The notes beneath the pieces were generated by a model. It ran no database searches. It worked only from the letters and a program-made list of their open reading frames with translations, and was not told the DNA's origin. A stretch of DNA of 64,000 nt from Mycobacterium uberis (lineage in GTDB: Bacteria > Actinomycetota > Actinomycetes > Mycobacteriales > Mycobacteriaceae), in NCBI RefSeq assembly GCF_003408705.1, contig NZ_QAYL01000025.1, positions 57,367 to 121,366 of the forward strand, written 5' to 3'. This document shows, piece after piece, positions 29,575 through 39,502 of the stretch (positions are counted from its first letter, which is position 1; the number at the start of each line of letters is the position of its first letter). The translations under genes were made by a program, and so were the position numbers.

Positions 29575-30200
29575 AGAACGCGAGGATGCGGGTTTGGCGC
29601 GGCGACGAAGGCGGTGGCGCACTCTGCAACTTCATCATCGAGGTCAACGAGGGCGAGATCGTGCTTGACACCAGTCTCCGACTGAAACAGACGCAGGCTT
29701 CTGATCCTGCTGGTGGGCTGGAACTTAACTTGCGAGGCAGGCAAGTGCGGATCCTGCTCGGTGGAGATCAACGGCAAGCCTAGGTTGATGTGCATGACTC
29801 GGATGCCGACCTGCAGCGAAGACAAAGTCGTCACCGTCACCCCGATGCGAACATTCCCGGCAATTTGCGATCTAGCTACCAACGTATCATTCAACTACCA
29901 GAAGACGTAGGAAAACCCATCGTGCACGCTGCCCACGGAACTACAGCCTGGCGAATGCCAGATGAAGCAAGTTGATGTCCAGGGCTCGCAGAAATTCCGC
30001 AAGTGCATCGAAATATTTCCCGTGCCAAAAACGTCTGCCACATAGTTATGAGATCATGAGAAAAATAAGCAGGCGTTCACCGGACTGCGATCCTTGAGGC
30101 GGATCACGGGGGCTGAATATGCATCCACTGAACCACGCAACCGACGTCAACAGGCATAGGAAATGCATTGATCCCGATGCTGAAAGAGCGGAGAGCCGAC
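29575..30200 (+). pseudogene. Succinate dehydrogenase iron-sulphur subunit pseudogene (SdhB-like, Rv0247c)
   Basis: Pieces on the plus strand are MRVWRGDEGGGALCNFIIEV then NEGEIVLD near 29585-29670, and in a second frame NLTCEAGKCGSCSVEINGKP, which is the [2Fe-2S] cysteine cluster motif CxxGxCGSC, near 29720-29780. MCMTRM and the second cluster region KFRKCIE then KNVCH near 29990-30045 follow. Frameshifts separate the blocks. It ends the dead Rv0249c-Rv0247c operon. Confidence 0.78.
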
Positions 30201-30249
30201 CGCAAGCACGCCCCTGTGGTGTGGTTGGGTAGCAAGTTGTTCCGTCGAT

Positions 30250-31345
30250 AAGCGCCGATGGTGCTGACTTCACACGCCGAGCCGACAAAGCATACTGTGG
30301 TGGAATACAGTAAGAGCCGCGTCAGGATCCACGGTGACCTGGCTTACCCGCACGGCATAGACGATGGCGTGCTCACCAACCGAAGTCAACAAGCCGATTG
30401 TACTCTCTAAACCACAGACTGGCGGCCGTGATGAAGACCGCACCGGTGTCGTTGGACACCGTTTCCAAATCGGCGAGCCTGTCCCCGGTCTTGACAGGCC
30501 AACGTGCACACCACCTCGTCATAAACCTCGCCCAGCACACTGATGCCCAGCATTGGTACGGCTTTGAACTTGAGCCACGGTGTCGAAAATGTTCTGCACG
30601 CAAAACAACACCAGCGGCGGACACATCCAGGTGGACTCGCAATCCGCTCTTCCAGGCATTACGACCGTAGACCGAGAAAATCTGGTCGGACGGGTCTTCA
30701 GGCGAAGCCAACCGGGCAGCGATGCGGGCTTCCAGTTCGGCGAGCAGCGATAATATCGGTATGTGGGCGTCCAACCGTGGATTGAAGAAATACGGCATTG
30801 CAACTCGGTCAACTGCCTTCCGCAGTTGATGAGCGTGACGGGTGTTCCGTCAAAGACTGAATCCAACACATCAGGCGGGTCGCCCAGTAATGCCGCTCAA
30901 TGTCTCAGCAAGGCACGGACCACACCGGACAGCGCGAGCGTCCCATTCACCAAATCATCCCGGGCAACTCAGACAACGCTGCCAACCACTGATTGGGGCC
31001 CTTCAACCACAGGTAGTCTAACTTGCCGTACCCAGCGATCAGTGAACCCCCTACATGTCAATTTGCCCACACCAGTCTACCTCGCCGTATGTTAGCTCTT
31101 CATCCAGCTGGCGTATAGCCACGGAAATGTGGACTGCTCGCCATAGCGATAGCATCTTTGTCTGCTTGAGGCAGCTCGACAAGCCGATGCGCTACCTTTA
31201 GCACCCTGCCCTTCGAGGCGTCGTACACATGACGGCCAGTCAGGTAGAAAAGCCCACCTTGTGGGCTGCCCCGCGGAAGCTAGTGCACAATAATTCTCCC
31301 ATAAATCCACACACAGGCAGCGCCATGGTGTTGCGCACACTGATC
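30250..31345 (-). pseudogene. 2-oxoglutarate/Fe(II) oxygenase pseudogene (isopenicillin-N-synthase family)
   Basis: The minus-strand N-terminus near 31150-31270 reads GFFYLTGRHVYD and ELPQADKDAIAMASSPHFRG then YTPAG, the plant-type DIOX_N domain. The middle near 30900-30960 reads DDLVNGTLALSGVVRALLRH, then DGTPVTLINCGRQLTEL, and the C-terminus near 30730-30790 reads MPYFFNPRLDAHIPIL (normally VPFFxxPxxDxxI). The Fe-binding HxD...H site is not intact. Stops and frame changes are present. Mtb has no such gene here (it has Rv0245 and Rv0246), so this is an ancestral gene or a lineage-specific one. Confidence 0.65.
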
Positions 31346-31575
31346 ATTTTGTACATAACCATCACACTCAGCAATCGCACTTGACAGGTGCGCCAAGTGT
31401 TGCGGAAAGGTCCTCGCTAACCAGTTGGTCAGTTAGCAAGCGTAATGCCGCTCATACCGACTTGCGTGAAACTACTTGATCGATATATCTTTATCAATAC
31501 TATATTACTAATGGGTAACTTAATCTGATGAGGTACCCGACCTCTTTGGTGGTTTTCTCGACGAGGAGGACCATA

Positions 31576-33411
31576 GTGAGCCACTACAAAAGCAACGTCC
31601 GCGACCAGGTTTTTAATCTCTTTGAAGTGTTAGGCGTTGACAAGGTGTTCGGTACCGGTGAGTTCAGCGATCTGGATACCGACACCGCCCATGAAATATT
31701 GACGCAGGTCAGCCGTCTGGCCGAGGGACCCGTCGCTGCGTCGTTCGCTGAAGGTGACCGCAACCCCCCGGTATTTCACCCCGAAACTCATTCGATCACG
31801 CTACCGGAGTCGTTCAAGAAGTCTTGCAGGGCGGTGGCCGAGGCCGGTTGGAACAAGGCTGGTATCGACGAAGCGCTCGGTGGCATGCCGATGCCCAAGG
31901 CACTGGTATGGGCACTACACGAGCACCTTCTGGGCGCTAACCCGGCGGTATGGATGTATGCCGGCGGCATCGGCTTCGCTAACATTCTTTACCACCTCGG
32001 TACCGAAGAACAGAAGAACTGGGCTGTGTTGGCTGCCGAACGCAATTGGGGCTCCACCATGGTACTCACCGAGCCGGATGCCGGCTCGGATGTGGGTGCC
32101 GGCCGGACCAAAGCCGTTCAGCACAAGGACGGCTCTTGGCACATCGATGGGGTTAAGCGTTTTATCACCTCGGGTGACTCCGACGACCTCTTTGAGAATA
32201 TCTTTCACCTCGTGCTAGCCCGCCCCGAGGGCGCCGGGCCAGGCACCAAAGGCTTGTCGCTGTTCTTCGTGCCCAAGTTCCTGTTCGACTCCGAGACCGG
32301 GGAGCTTGGCAAGCGCAACGGCGTGTTCGTCACCAACGTCGAGCACAAGATGGGTCTGAAGATCTCGGCCACCTGTGAGCTGTCTTTTGGCCAGCACGGC
32401 GTGCCTGCCAAGGGCTGGCTGGTCGGCGAGGTGCACGATGGCATCGCGCAGATGTTTGAGGTCATCGAGCAAGCACGCATGATGGTCGGCACCAAGGCAA
32501 TTGCCACCCTGTCGACAGGATACCTGAACGCGCTTGAATATGCGAAGTCCCGCGTGCAGGGCGCCGACCTGACCCAGATGACCGACAAGAACGCACCGCG
32601 GGTTACCATCATACATCACCCTGACGTGCGCCGATCGCTGATGACTCAGAAAGCGTACACCGAAGGTCTGCGAGCGCTGTACCTCTACACCGCCACTTTC
32701 CAAGACGCGGCAGTCGCCGAGGTGTTACACGGCGTAGACGCTAAGCTGGCGGTCAAGATCAATGACCTGATGTTGCCGATAGTCAAGGGCGTAGGTTCCG
32801 AGCAGGCTTATGCAAAGCTCACCGAGAGCCTGCAGACCCTCGGTGGTTCGGGTTTTCTGCAAGACTACCCGATTGAACAGTACATCCGTGACGCGAAAAT
32901 CGACTCGCTGTACGAAGGCACTACCGCCGTCCAGGCGCAGGATTTCTTCTTCCGCAAGATCGTCCGCGACAAGAGCGTGGCTCTGGCCTATGTGTCGCAC
33001 CAGATCCAGCAGTTCGTCGACAGCGAGACTGGTAACGGCCGGCTTAAAAGCGAGCGCGAGCTGCTGGCCAAGGCTCTAGCCGACATCAAGGGGATGACAG
33101 CTTCGCTGACTGGCTACCTGATGGCAGCGCAGCAAGACGTCGCCAGCTTGTACAAAATAGGTCTGGGGTCGGTGCGCTTCTTGATGAGCGTTGGCGATCT
33201 GATCATCGGCTGGTTGCTACAGCGCCAAGCCGCGGTGGCCGTGCAGGCGCTCGACGCCGGCGCCACTGACGCTGAACGGTCCTTCTACGAAGGTAAAGTC
33301 GCGGTGTCATCGTTCTTTGCGAAGAACTTCTTACCGCTGTTGACCAACACTCGCGAAGTGCTTGAGACATTGGACAACGACATCATGGAGCTTGACGAAG
33401 CCGCGTTCTAG
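31576..33411 (+). CDS. fadE5: Acyl-CoA dehydrogenase FadE5
   Basis: FadE5 is an FAD-dependent acyl-CoA dehydrogenase for the first step of beta-oxidation, with broad chain-length use in mycobacteria. The GTG at 31576 is chosen because AGGAGGA lies just upstream; it gives exactly the 611 residues of Mtb Rv0244c. Motifs include [20 protein letters not shown] (acyl-CoA and FAD contacts), [16 protein letters not shown], and the C-terminal [20 protein letters not shown] with [15 protein letters not shown]. The upstream interval 31346-31575 carries AT-rich promoter-like sequence (TATCTTTATCAATACTATAT). It is convergent with fadA2. The frame is intact. Confidence 0.97.
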   Translation: MSHYKSNVRDQVFNLFEVLGVDKVFGTGEFSDLDTDTAHEILTQVSRLAEGPVAASFAEGDRNPPVFHPETHSITLPESFKKSCRAVAEAGWNKAGIDEALGGMPMPKALVWALHEHLLGANPAVWMYAGGIGFANILYHLGTEEQKNWAVLAAERNWGSTMVLTEPDAGSDVGAGRTKAVQHKDGSWHIDGVKRFITSGDSDDLFENIFHLVLARPEGAGPGTKGLSLFFVPKFLFDSETGELGKRNGVFVTNVEHKMGLKISATCELSFGQHGVPAKGWLVGEVHDGIAQMFEVIEQARMMVGTKAIATLSTGYLNALEYAKSRVQGADLTQMTDKNAPRVTIIHHPDVRRSLMTQKAYTEGLRALYLYTATFQDAAVAEVLHGVDAKLAVKINDLMLPIVKGVGSEQAYAKLTESLQTLGGSGFLQDYPIEQYIRDAKIDSLYEGTTAVQAQDFFFRKIVRDKSVALAYVSHQIQQFVDSETGNGRLKSERELLAKALADIKGMTASLTGYLMAAQQDVASLYKIGLGSVRFLMSVGDLIIGWLLQRQAAVAVQALDAGATDAERSFYEGKVAVSSFFAKNFLPLLTNTREVLETLDNDIMELDEAAF

Positions 33412-33445
33412 CCAACGACCGAGAAAACTGTAAAGTCACTGCGCT

Positions 33446-33463
33446 TCCCCGCTGAAGCGGGGA
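33446..33463. terminator. Hairpin between convergent fadE5 and fadA2
   Basis: TCCCCGC and GCGGGGA form a perfect 7-bp GC-rich stem with loop TGAA, starting 35 bp after the fadE5 stop. It lacks a long U-tract, as mycobacterial terminators often do. It lies in the 180-bp space between two converging genes and could end transcription from both sides. Confidence 0.55.
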
Positions 33464-33593
33464 CCTTACTTCTGATGGTCTCTAACTCTCTAAGGTGGAA
33501 TCACTAGCCAGGCTAGGGCAGCTGGCGACCGACTAAACTACTGTCGGGTGGCAAACCCGGCGACGCCTAGCTTCGCCGCACTGACGATCGCCG

Positions 33594-34961
33594 CTAGGCT
33601 TCCAGGATCGCGGCCACACCTTGGCCACCGGCAGCACAAATCGAAATTAAAGCCCGCATGGGCTTGCCCGCCGCGCTGCCCTTCTGTTGTTCCTCCTTCT
33701 GCTCGGCAAGTTGCTTGGCCGTCTGCGCGAGGATACGCCCGCCGGTAGCCGCAAAGGGGTGGCCAGCAGCCAATGACGAACCGTTGACATTGAGCTTGGA
33801 TCGATCGATAGACCCAAGCGCGGCATCGAGCCCCAGACGCCCCTTGCAATACTCTTCGGACTCCCACGCTTGCAGATGCGCCAACACCACAGAGGCGAAC
33901 GCCTCGTGTATTTCGTATAGGTCGAAATCCTGCAAGCTCAGCCTGTTGCGGGCTAACAGCCGGGGCACCGCGTAGGTCGGTGCCATCAGCAAGCCATCAT
34001 TTCCACTAACATAGTCAACCGCGGCAGTCTGAGTATCTACCAGGTAGGCTAGCGGGGTCAATGAATGTGCGGCAGCCCACTGCTCGGTGGCGAGCAACGC
34101 AACCGAGGCGCCGTCAGTCAGCGGAGTGGAATTGCCCGCCGTCATCGTCGCGTCACCGGCCTTGACTCCGAAAACCGGGCTCAATGTGGCCAACTTCTCC
34201 ACATTAGAGTTAGGCCGCAGATTATCATCGCGGTAGAGCCCCAGAAACGGTGTGACCAGGTCGTCGAAAAAGCCCCGATCGTAGGCATCGGCCATATTGC
34301 GATGGCTAGCGGCAGCCAGTTCGTCTTGGTCGACCCGTTTAATCCCCATTTTCTTGGCGGTGATGGCCGCGTGTTCTCCCATTGACAGCCCAGTGCGGGG
34401 CTCACTATTTGCAGGTATCTCGACCCCGATGCTGGCAGGCAGCGCGCCCACCAGCTTCAGTCGTTGCACGTTGGACTTAGATCGGCGCAGCTTCAGCAGG
34501 TTGCGGCGCAGGTTGTCACCCAGGCCGATCGGCGCATCCGAAGTGGTGTCCACCCCGCCGGCAACGGCCACCTCATAACGGCCAGTTGCAATGCCATCGG
34601 CCGCGGCAATCGCTGCCTGCAGACCAGTTCCGCAGGCCTGCTGCATGTCGAGCGCAGGTGTGTATGGCGACAGGTGTGACCCCAGCACACATTCGCGCAT
34701 CAGGTTGAAGTCCCGACTGTGCTTGAGCACGGCGCCGCCGATCACCATGCCCAATCGCTGGCCGGCCAGCCCAAATCGGTCCACCAGACCACCTAGAGCC
34801 GCCGCGAACATGTCCTGGTTGGTCGCCTCAGCGTAGGCGCCATCTGATCTCGCGAACGGGATGCGATTGCCACCCAGCACGGCAACCCTTTGTTTAGCGG
34901 GCGTGGGCCCAGAACTCATCTGAGACGTCTTGCTGGTTGCCGCAGAACTTGCAGAGGCCAC
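33594..34961 (-). CDS. fadA2: Acetyl-CoA acetyltransferase/thiolase FadA2
   Basis: FadA2 is a thiolase for the last, thiolytic step of beta-oxidation. The active-site Cys is in QQACGTG (residue 110 with the chosen start), the catalytic His is in AAGHPFAATG, and the second Cys is in SICAAGGQGVA near the C-terminus. The GTG at 34961 follows CGGAG and gives 455 residues against 440 in Mtb Rv0243. An ATG at 34919 or a longer N-terminus is possible because this end is variable. It is divergent from fabG4 and convergent with fadE5. The frame is intact. Confidence 0.95.
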   Translation of the reverse strand: MASASSAATSKTSQMSSGPTPAKQRVAVLGGNRIPFARSDGAYAEATNQDMFAAALGGLVDRFGLAGQRLGMVIGGAVLKHSRDFNLMRECVLGSHLSPYTPALDMQQACGTGLQAAIAAADGIATGRYEVAVAGGVDTTSDAPIGLGDNLRRNLLKLRRSKSNVQRLKLVGALPASIGVEIPANSEPRTGLSMGEHAAITAKKMGIKRVDQDELAAASHRNMADAYDRGFFDDLVTPFLGLYRDDNLRPNSNVEKLATLSPVFGVKAGDATMTAGNSTPLTDGASVALLATEQWAAAHSLTPLAYLVDTQTAAVDYVSGNDGLLMAPTYAVPRLLARNRLSLQDFDLYEIHEAFASVVLAHLQAWESEEYCKGRLGLDAALGSIDRSKLNVNGSSLAAGHPFAATGGRILAQTAKQLAEQKEEQQKGSAAGKPMRALISICAAGGQGVAAILEA

Positions 34962-35111
34962 TGATAATCTCCGTGTGTCGCCGGGCTTATCCATTTGGAA
35001 ATCAGCTGTCAAGTGTCATACTACCCGCATGTTCTTACTTTCAAGATGAATTTTGTTTTTCCTCGATACAGTTGCCTCTCATATGGCACACCCAACACGG
35101 AAGGCAGCTCT

Positions 35112-36476
35112 GTGGTCCCCAAGCGCTCATCCGATCTGTTCTCACAGATTGTCAGCTCCGGTCCCGGATCGTTTGTAGCGAAACAACTGGGCATTCCGCA
35201 ACCTGAAACACTCCGCCGCTACCGACCGGGCGATGCACCGCTATCTGGATCCCTACTGATCGGCGGTGACGGCAGGGTGGTCAAGCCGTTGCGTGTGGCG
35301 CTAGAGAAGCACTACGACCTGGTAAGCAACAACCTGGGCGGTTGCTGGGCCGACTCATTCGGCGGGCTTGTCTTCGACGCGACCGGTATTACGACGCCCG
35401 CTGGACTTAAAGGATTGCACGACTTTTTCACTCCCCTGCTGCGCAACCTTGGCCGCTGCGCGCGCGTCGTGGTCATCGGCACCACACCCGACGCGGCCAC
35501 GAACACCGACGAACGGATCACGCAGCGCGCGCTGGAGGGCTTTACCCGCTCGCTAGGCAAGGAGCTGCGCTGCGGTGTCACGGCAGCGCTGGTGTATCTC
35601 TCACCGAATGCCAAACCGGCCGCTACGGGCCTGGAGTCCACCATGCGGTTCATTCTGTCGGCCAAGTCGGCCTACGTTGACGGCCAGGTTTTCTATGTCG
35701 GGGCGGCCGACTCCACTCCACCAGCAGATTGGGATCGGCCGCTGGATGGCAAAGTTGCCATCGTGACCGGCGCCGCACGCGGTATTGGCACTACCATCGC
35801 CGAAGTGTTCGCCAGGGATGGCGCCCGGATCGTCGCGATAGACATGGAATCCGCGGCCGAGACCTTAGCTGAAACCGCCAGCCGTGTTGGTGGTACCGCA
35901 TTGTCGCTGGACGTCACCACGGATGATGCCGTCGACAAAATCACCGAGCACCTGCGCGACCATCACGGCGGGCATGCCGACGTCTTGGTCAACAACGCTG
36001 GTATCACCCGCGACAGACTGTTGGCCAACATGGACAATGCCCGATGGGATGCCGTCTTAGCTGTCAATCTGCTTGCTCCGCAACGCCTTACCGAAGGACT
36101 CGTCGGGAACGGCAGTATCGGCGAAGGCGGCCGGGTGATCGGCCTGTCGTCGATTGCCGGTATCGCCGGCAATCGCGGGCAGACGAACTACGCCACCACC
36201 AAAGCCGGGATGATTGGCCTCACCCAGGCACTAGCACCAGGGCTGGCCAAAAAAGGCATCACGATCAACGCCGTCGCGCCGGGATTCATCGAAACCCAAA
36301 TGACGGCCACCATCCCGCTGGTCACCCGCGAGGTGGGGCGCCGACTGAACTCATTGTTCCAAGGCGGACTGCCCGTCGATGTTGCCGAGACCATTGCCTA
36401 CTTCGCCAACCCAGCGTCAAACGCCGTAACAGGAAACATTATCCGTGTCTGCGGCCAGGCGGTACTCGGCGCGTAG
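35112..36476 (+). CDS. fabG4: 3-oxoacyl-ACP/CoA reductase FabG4
   Basis: FabG4 is a high-molecular-weight NADH-dependent 3-ketoacyl reductase. It has an N-terminal flavodoxin-like domain (about 1-200) and a C-terminal short-chain dehydrogenase domain. The cofactor motif is TGAARGIG (219-226), the NNAG motif follows, and the catalytic residues are Ser347, Tyr360 and Lys364 (NYATTKAG). The GTG at 35112 follows GGAAGG and gives 454 residues, equal to Mtb Rv0242c. It forms an acyl-chain module with htdX, fadA2 and fadE5. The 458 bp from 36477 to 36934 contain no gene I can recognise. Confidence 0.96.
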   Translation: MVPKRSSDLFSQIVSSGPGSFVAKQLGIPQPETLRRYRPGDAPLSGSLLIGGDGRVVKPLRVALEKHYDLVSNNLGGCWADSFGGLVFDATGITTPAGLKGLHDFFTPLLRNLGRCARVVVIGTTPDAATNTDERITQRALEGFTRSLGKELRCGVTAALVYLSPNAKPAATGLESTMRFILSAKSAYVDGQVFYVGAADSTPPADWDRPLDGKVAIVTGAARGIGTTIAEVFARDGARIVAIDMESAAETLAETASRVGGTALSLDVTTDDAVDKITEHLRDHHGGHADVLVNNAGITRDRLLANMDNARWDAVLAVNLLAPQRLTEGLVGNGSIGEGGRVIGLSSIAGIAGNRGQTNYATTKAGMIGLTQALAPGLAKKGITINAVAPGFIETQMTATIPLVTREVGRRLNSLFQGGLPVDVAETIAYFANPASNAVTGNIIRVCGQAVLGA

Positions 36477-36934
36477 CCCTATCGAGTCGTTCAACTCGGC
36501 GCTGAAAGGGAAGCCTCGCCTTTGATCGGGACGGTGTGCAACAAACTATGGTAACAGAAAACGGTTAGGATCCAACGATATCAATCAGTGAAAACGATTG
36601 TGTTGGCTAGTAAAACACCGTGAAACGACGTGGGTCACGTTGAGGTCAGCTCTTTCGGGTTTCTTGCGGCTTTTCGAAGGAGCATATCGCAGCGTTATCC
36701 GCTGAAATCCTATCAGCACCATACTGATTCATTTATCTCATGTGGATTCTTTGATCCTGCATGAAGATGCACGGGTACCTTGCGGGTCACGCAAAGTACG
36801 CATGATGTATACCTAATGTCAACACCCCAACAGCGGGTCACATATGATAATATCACTAAACTTGCTTCTTGGATCCTGTGCAAACTCAATGTTCTGTTGG
36901 TTCAGAAGGCATTTTCCCGTCAAGGAGAACACTA

Positions 36935-37777
36935 GTGAGCCAGCCAGGCAGCCTGAAAAATATACTGTGCGCGGCTGTCGGAGCATTACCGCTTCTGTCC
37001 CGGACAGACCAGCTGCCCAACCGAACGGTGACCGTCAAGGATCTATCCATAGACCACACAAACGTGGCGGCCTATGCGTCGGTTACCGGTCTGCGCTACG
37101 GCAATCATGTGCCACTAACATACCCGTTCGCGTTGACCTTTCCCGCGATGATGGCGCTGGTGACCGGATTCGACTTTCCCTTCGCTGCAATTGGATCAGT
37201 ACATACTGAGAATCACATCACGCAGTACCGGCCAATAGCAGTGACCGACGTCGTCGGCGTGCGGGTGCATACCGAAAACCTTCGCGAACACCGAAAAGGT
37301 CTGCTGGCAGACCTGGTTACCGACGTCAGCGTCGGTAACGACACTGCGTGGCATCAGGTGACCACCTTCCTACACCAGCAACGCACCAGCTTGTCCGACG
37401 AGCCCAAACCGCCGCCACAGAAACAGCCCAAACCTCCCCCACCGAGCGCCGTTCTGCGGATCACCCCCGGCCAGATCCGCCGCTACGCCACCGTCGGCGG
37501 TGACCACAACCCAATCCATACCAACCGGATCGCCGCCAAGCTATTCGGATTTCCGACTGTCATTGCGCACGGAATGTTCAGTGCTGCAGCGATATTAGCT
37601 AACATCGAGGCTCGACTTCCGGATACTGTGCACTATTCAGTCCGTTTCGCCAAGCCGATAGCGTTACCTGCGACCGTAGGGCTCTACGTCGACGAAGGCG
37701 CTGGAAGCTGGAACCTCACACTACGCAATATCGCCAAGGGGTACCCTCACCTGACCGGTACCGTGCGAGGTGCGTAG
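36935..37777 (+). CDS. htdX: 3-hydroxyacyl-thioester dehydratase HtdX
   Basis: HtdX is an (R)-specific 3-hydroxyacyl-thioester dehydratase with a double hot-dog fold of the MaoC type. The hydratase-2 motif is VGGDHNPIHTN (187-197), with catalytic Asp190 and His195. A proline-rich linker (about 157-170) joins the two halves. The GTG at 36935 follows CAAGGAG and gives 280 residues, as in Mtb Rv0241c. The frame is intact. Confidence 0.95.
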   Translation: MSQPGSLKNILCAAVGALPLLSRTDQLPNRTVTVKDLSIDHTNVAAYASVTGLRYGNHVPLTYPFALTFPAMMALVTGFDFPFAAIGSVHTENHITQYRPIAVTDVVGVRVHTENLREHRKGLLADLVTDVSVGNDTAWHQVTTFLHQQRTSLSDEPKPPPQKQPKPPPPSAVLRITPGQIRRYATVGGDHNPIHTNRIAAKLFGFPTVIAHGMFSAAAILANIEARLPDTVHYSVRFAKPIALPATVGLYVDEGAGSWNLTLRNIAKGYPHLTGTVRGA

Positions 37778-37844
37778 CACGCTCAACCAGCACACTGGCC
37801 GGACTTCGGCATAGCACCACTGCGATCCCGAAGCAGTACCTTCA

Positions 37845-38840
37845 GTCTTTGCGCAACACCAGCGGTAGCAAGAAAACAAGAAATAGCCAGAGCGGTGGAC
37901 AGACGAAGACCGGCGAGCCCTGGGTAACCCCAAATACCCCGGCAGCACTGGCCAGCGAGACCACCAGCACGTGCAGGTGCGTCCCGGAAAGACCGTCAAT
38001 CGACAATATCAACCCTGCTCCCGCTACCGCATCGGTGGCCAGCGCCGGAGTTAGCGTTTCGCCGACCCCGATAGCCAGTCTGACCGTTAGAAATCTTCCG
38101 CCCGTTATCTAGTAATTGGGGCCACAAATGCAAATGAATGCCCACAACCGGCCCTGCGTCGAAAAGTGCAAAGACTAGCAGTCAGATTCATATCACGACG
38201 GCTAGCCGCGCCACTGCCACAATCGAGTTAAATGCCAGTCCCACCGCGAAGGACAACAACACTCATACCAGCTCGTGCGCGGTCAGCAGATACATCTACT
38301 CCACACCGAACCAGTCCAGAACAGGTCAATCAACCCGTGCTGATCGAAACTGATTGCGACGACACGGCTAGAAGTAATCATCGCGGCACACAGCTGCTCA
38401 CTATACAGCAGGATCCGCGCGCTGAATAGTGCACCGTCCAGCGGAATAGCATAAACTGCATCGAGCCCGACCCCGGGTGGGGAGCTCCTTCGACTTAGCG
38501 ATGCACCGGAGTCAACCAGCAGCGCTTGCAGCACGGTGTCGATGCTCTATGAAAACCGCGGTTCCAGATACCACGAGCAATGATTTACGCGAGTGACGAC
38601 ACTTCGGTGCTGCGTCGCAAGATCCACCACCCGACAGTTGTTAATGCGCCACCGATCAGCGGTCCCAGTGCACGGCAGACTGGACTGCTGGCAGTGACGT
38701 CGGCGAGTAAACAAACTCAAGGCGGGGGTATACGTCAGGTGCTAAACGAAGCGCAGGACGAGTGTTGGCGCCGAACCGACGATCCCGGTCAGCACTCCGA
38801 CGATAACCAGAAGTCTTAGGTCACGGCAGCTGACCCGTCG
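37845..38840 (-). pseudogene. ClC-family chloride channel/antiporter pseudogene
   Basis: The minus-strand N-terminus near 38750-38815 reads LLVIVGVLTGIVGSAPTLVL. The following pieces are VLQALLVDSGASLSRRSSPP near 38480-38540 (from the ClC motif GxxxGREGPxxQxG, with changes), then LDAVYAIPLDGALFSARILL (ClC AAxxNAPxxGxxFxxE region). The last piece near 37860-37960 reads SLASAAGVFGVTQGSPVFVC then PPLWLFLVFLLPLVLRKD. Residues between the first two channel motifs are missing. Stops and frameshifts break it. Mtb lacks this gene here (Rv0239/Rv0240 VapBC24 stand there instead). Confidence 0.68.
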
Positions 38841-38849
38841 GCTGGCAAC

Positions 38850-39450
38850 GCGGAGATCCGCGGGTGCGCCCTTGAGTCCGTGCCAGAACATGTTGATCAT
38901 CAAGCTCGAAGCCTTATCGACGTCGATATTGCCGGTCGTGAGCCAGGTGACCATTGCCTCACCAACGCTACGACCATCATCTTGTTATTCATGGTCGGTT
39001 CGCGGTCTGCTAGTGCCTGCCCGCATCAGCCCGACTACCAGCTCAGTGATCTGATTCTGATCGTGTGCCTCACGCACCGTCTAGGCGAACACTGGAGAAC
39101 GCATCGCCTAAATGTGTACATCACGATCCAGAATGCCCAATTGGCATCAATAAAACGTGATTGTGCTGCTTAGCAAGTCTTTCGAGCTTTGCGTGAAGTC
39201 GATATCAGCGGGTGCCACAGCGATTGAATCGTTTCATATCACGGCTCAGACAGGCACCGAAAAAGCACTCCTTGGACCCGTAGTGTAGGAGATTGGCTCG
39301 AAGATCTGCGCTTCGGCGAGGAGAGCCTCCATTGAGGTCTCGTGGTAGCCGTTGACCGAGAACACCTTTACCACGACTTCGAACATTTGCTACTCGCGAA
39401 GAGCACATGGTATCTGCTGAATACCATCTGCCATCGCATGCTCCTTTAGC
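38850..39450 (-). pseudogene. TetR-family regulator pseudogene (Rv0238-like)
   Basis: Near 39330-39400 the minus strand reads ELVVKVFSVNGYHETSMEAL then LAEAQI, the DNA-binding helix-turn-helix. The ligand-domain pieces are VAPADIDFTQSSKDLL near 39180-39220 and the C-terminal MVTWLTTGNIDVDKASSLMI with NMFWHGLKG near 38870-38950. Frameshifts and stops are present. It lies just before lpqI on the same strand, as Rv0238 does before Rv0237. Confidence 0.75.
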
Positions 39451-39502
39451 CCGACTATCCGACTCCAGAATAAGCAACGGTGCAGCTAACACTCAAGCCA
39501 TG

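Noticed and set aside
30373..30798. 141-codon minus-strand frame as an intact gene
   Set aside because: It is only a piece of the 2-oxoglutarate oxygenase remnant, fused to out-of-frame sequence; upstream parts are broken.
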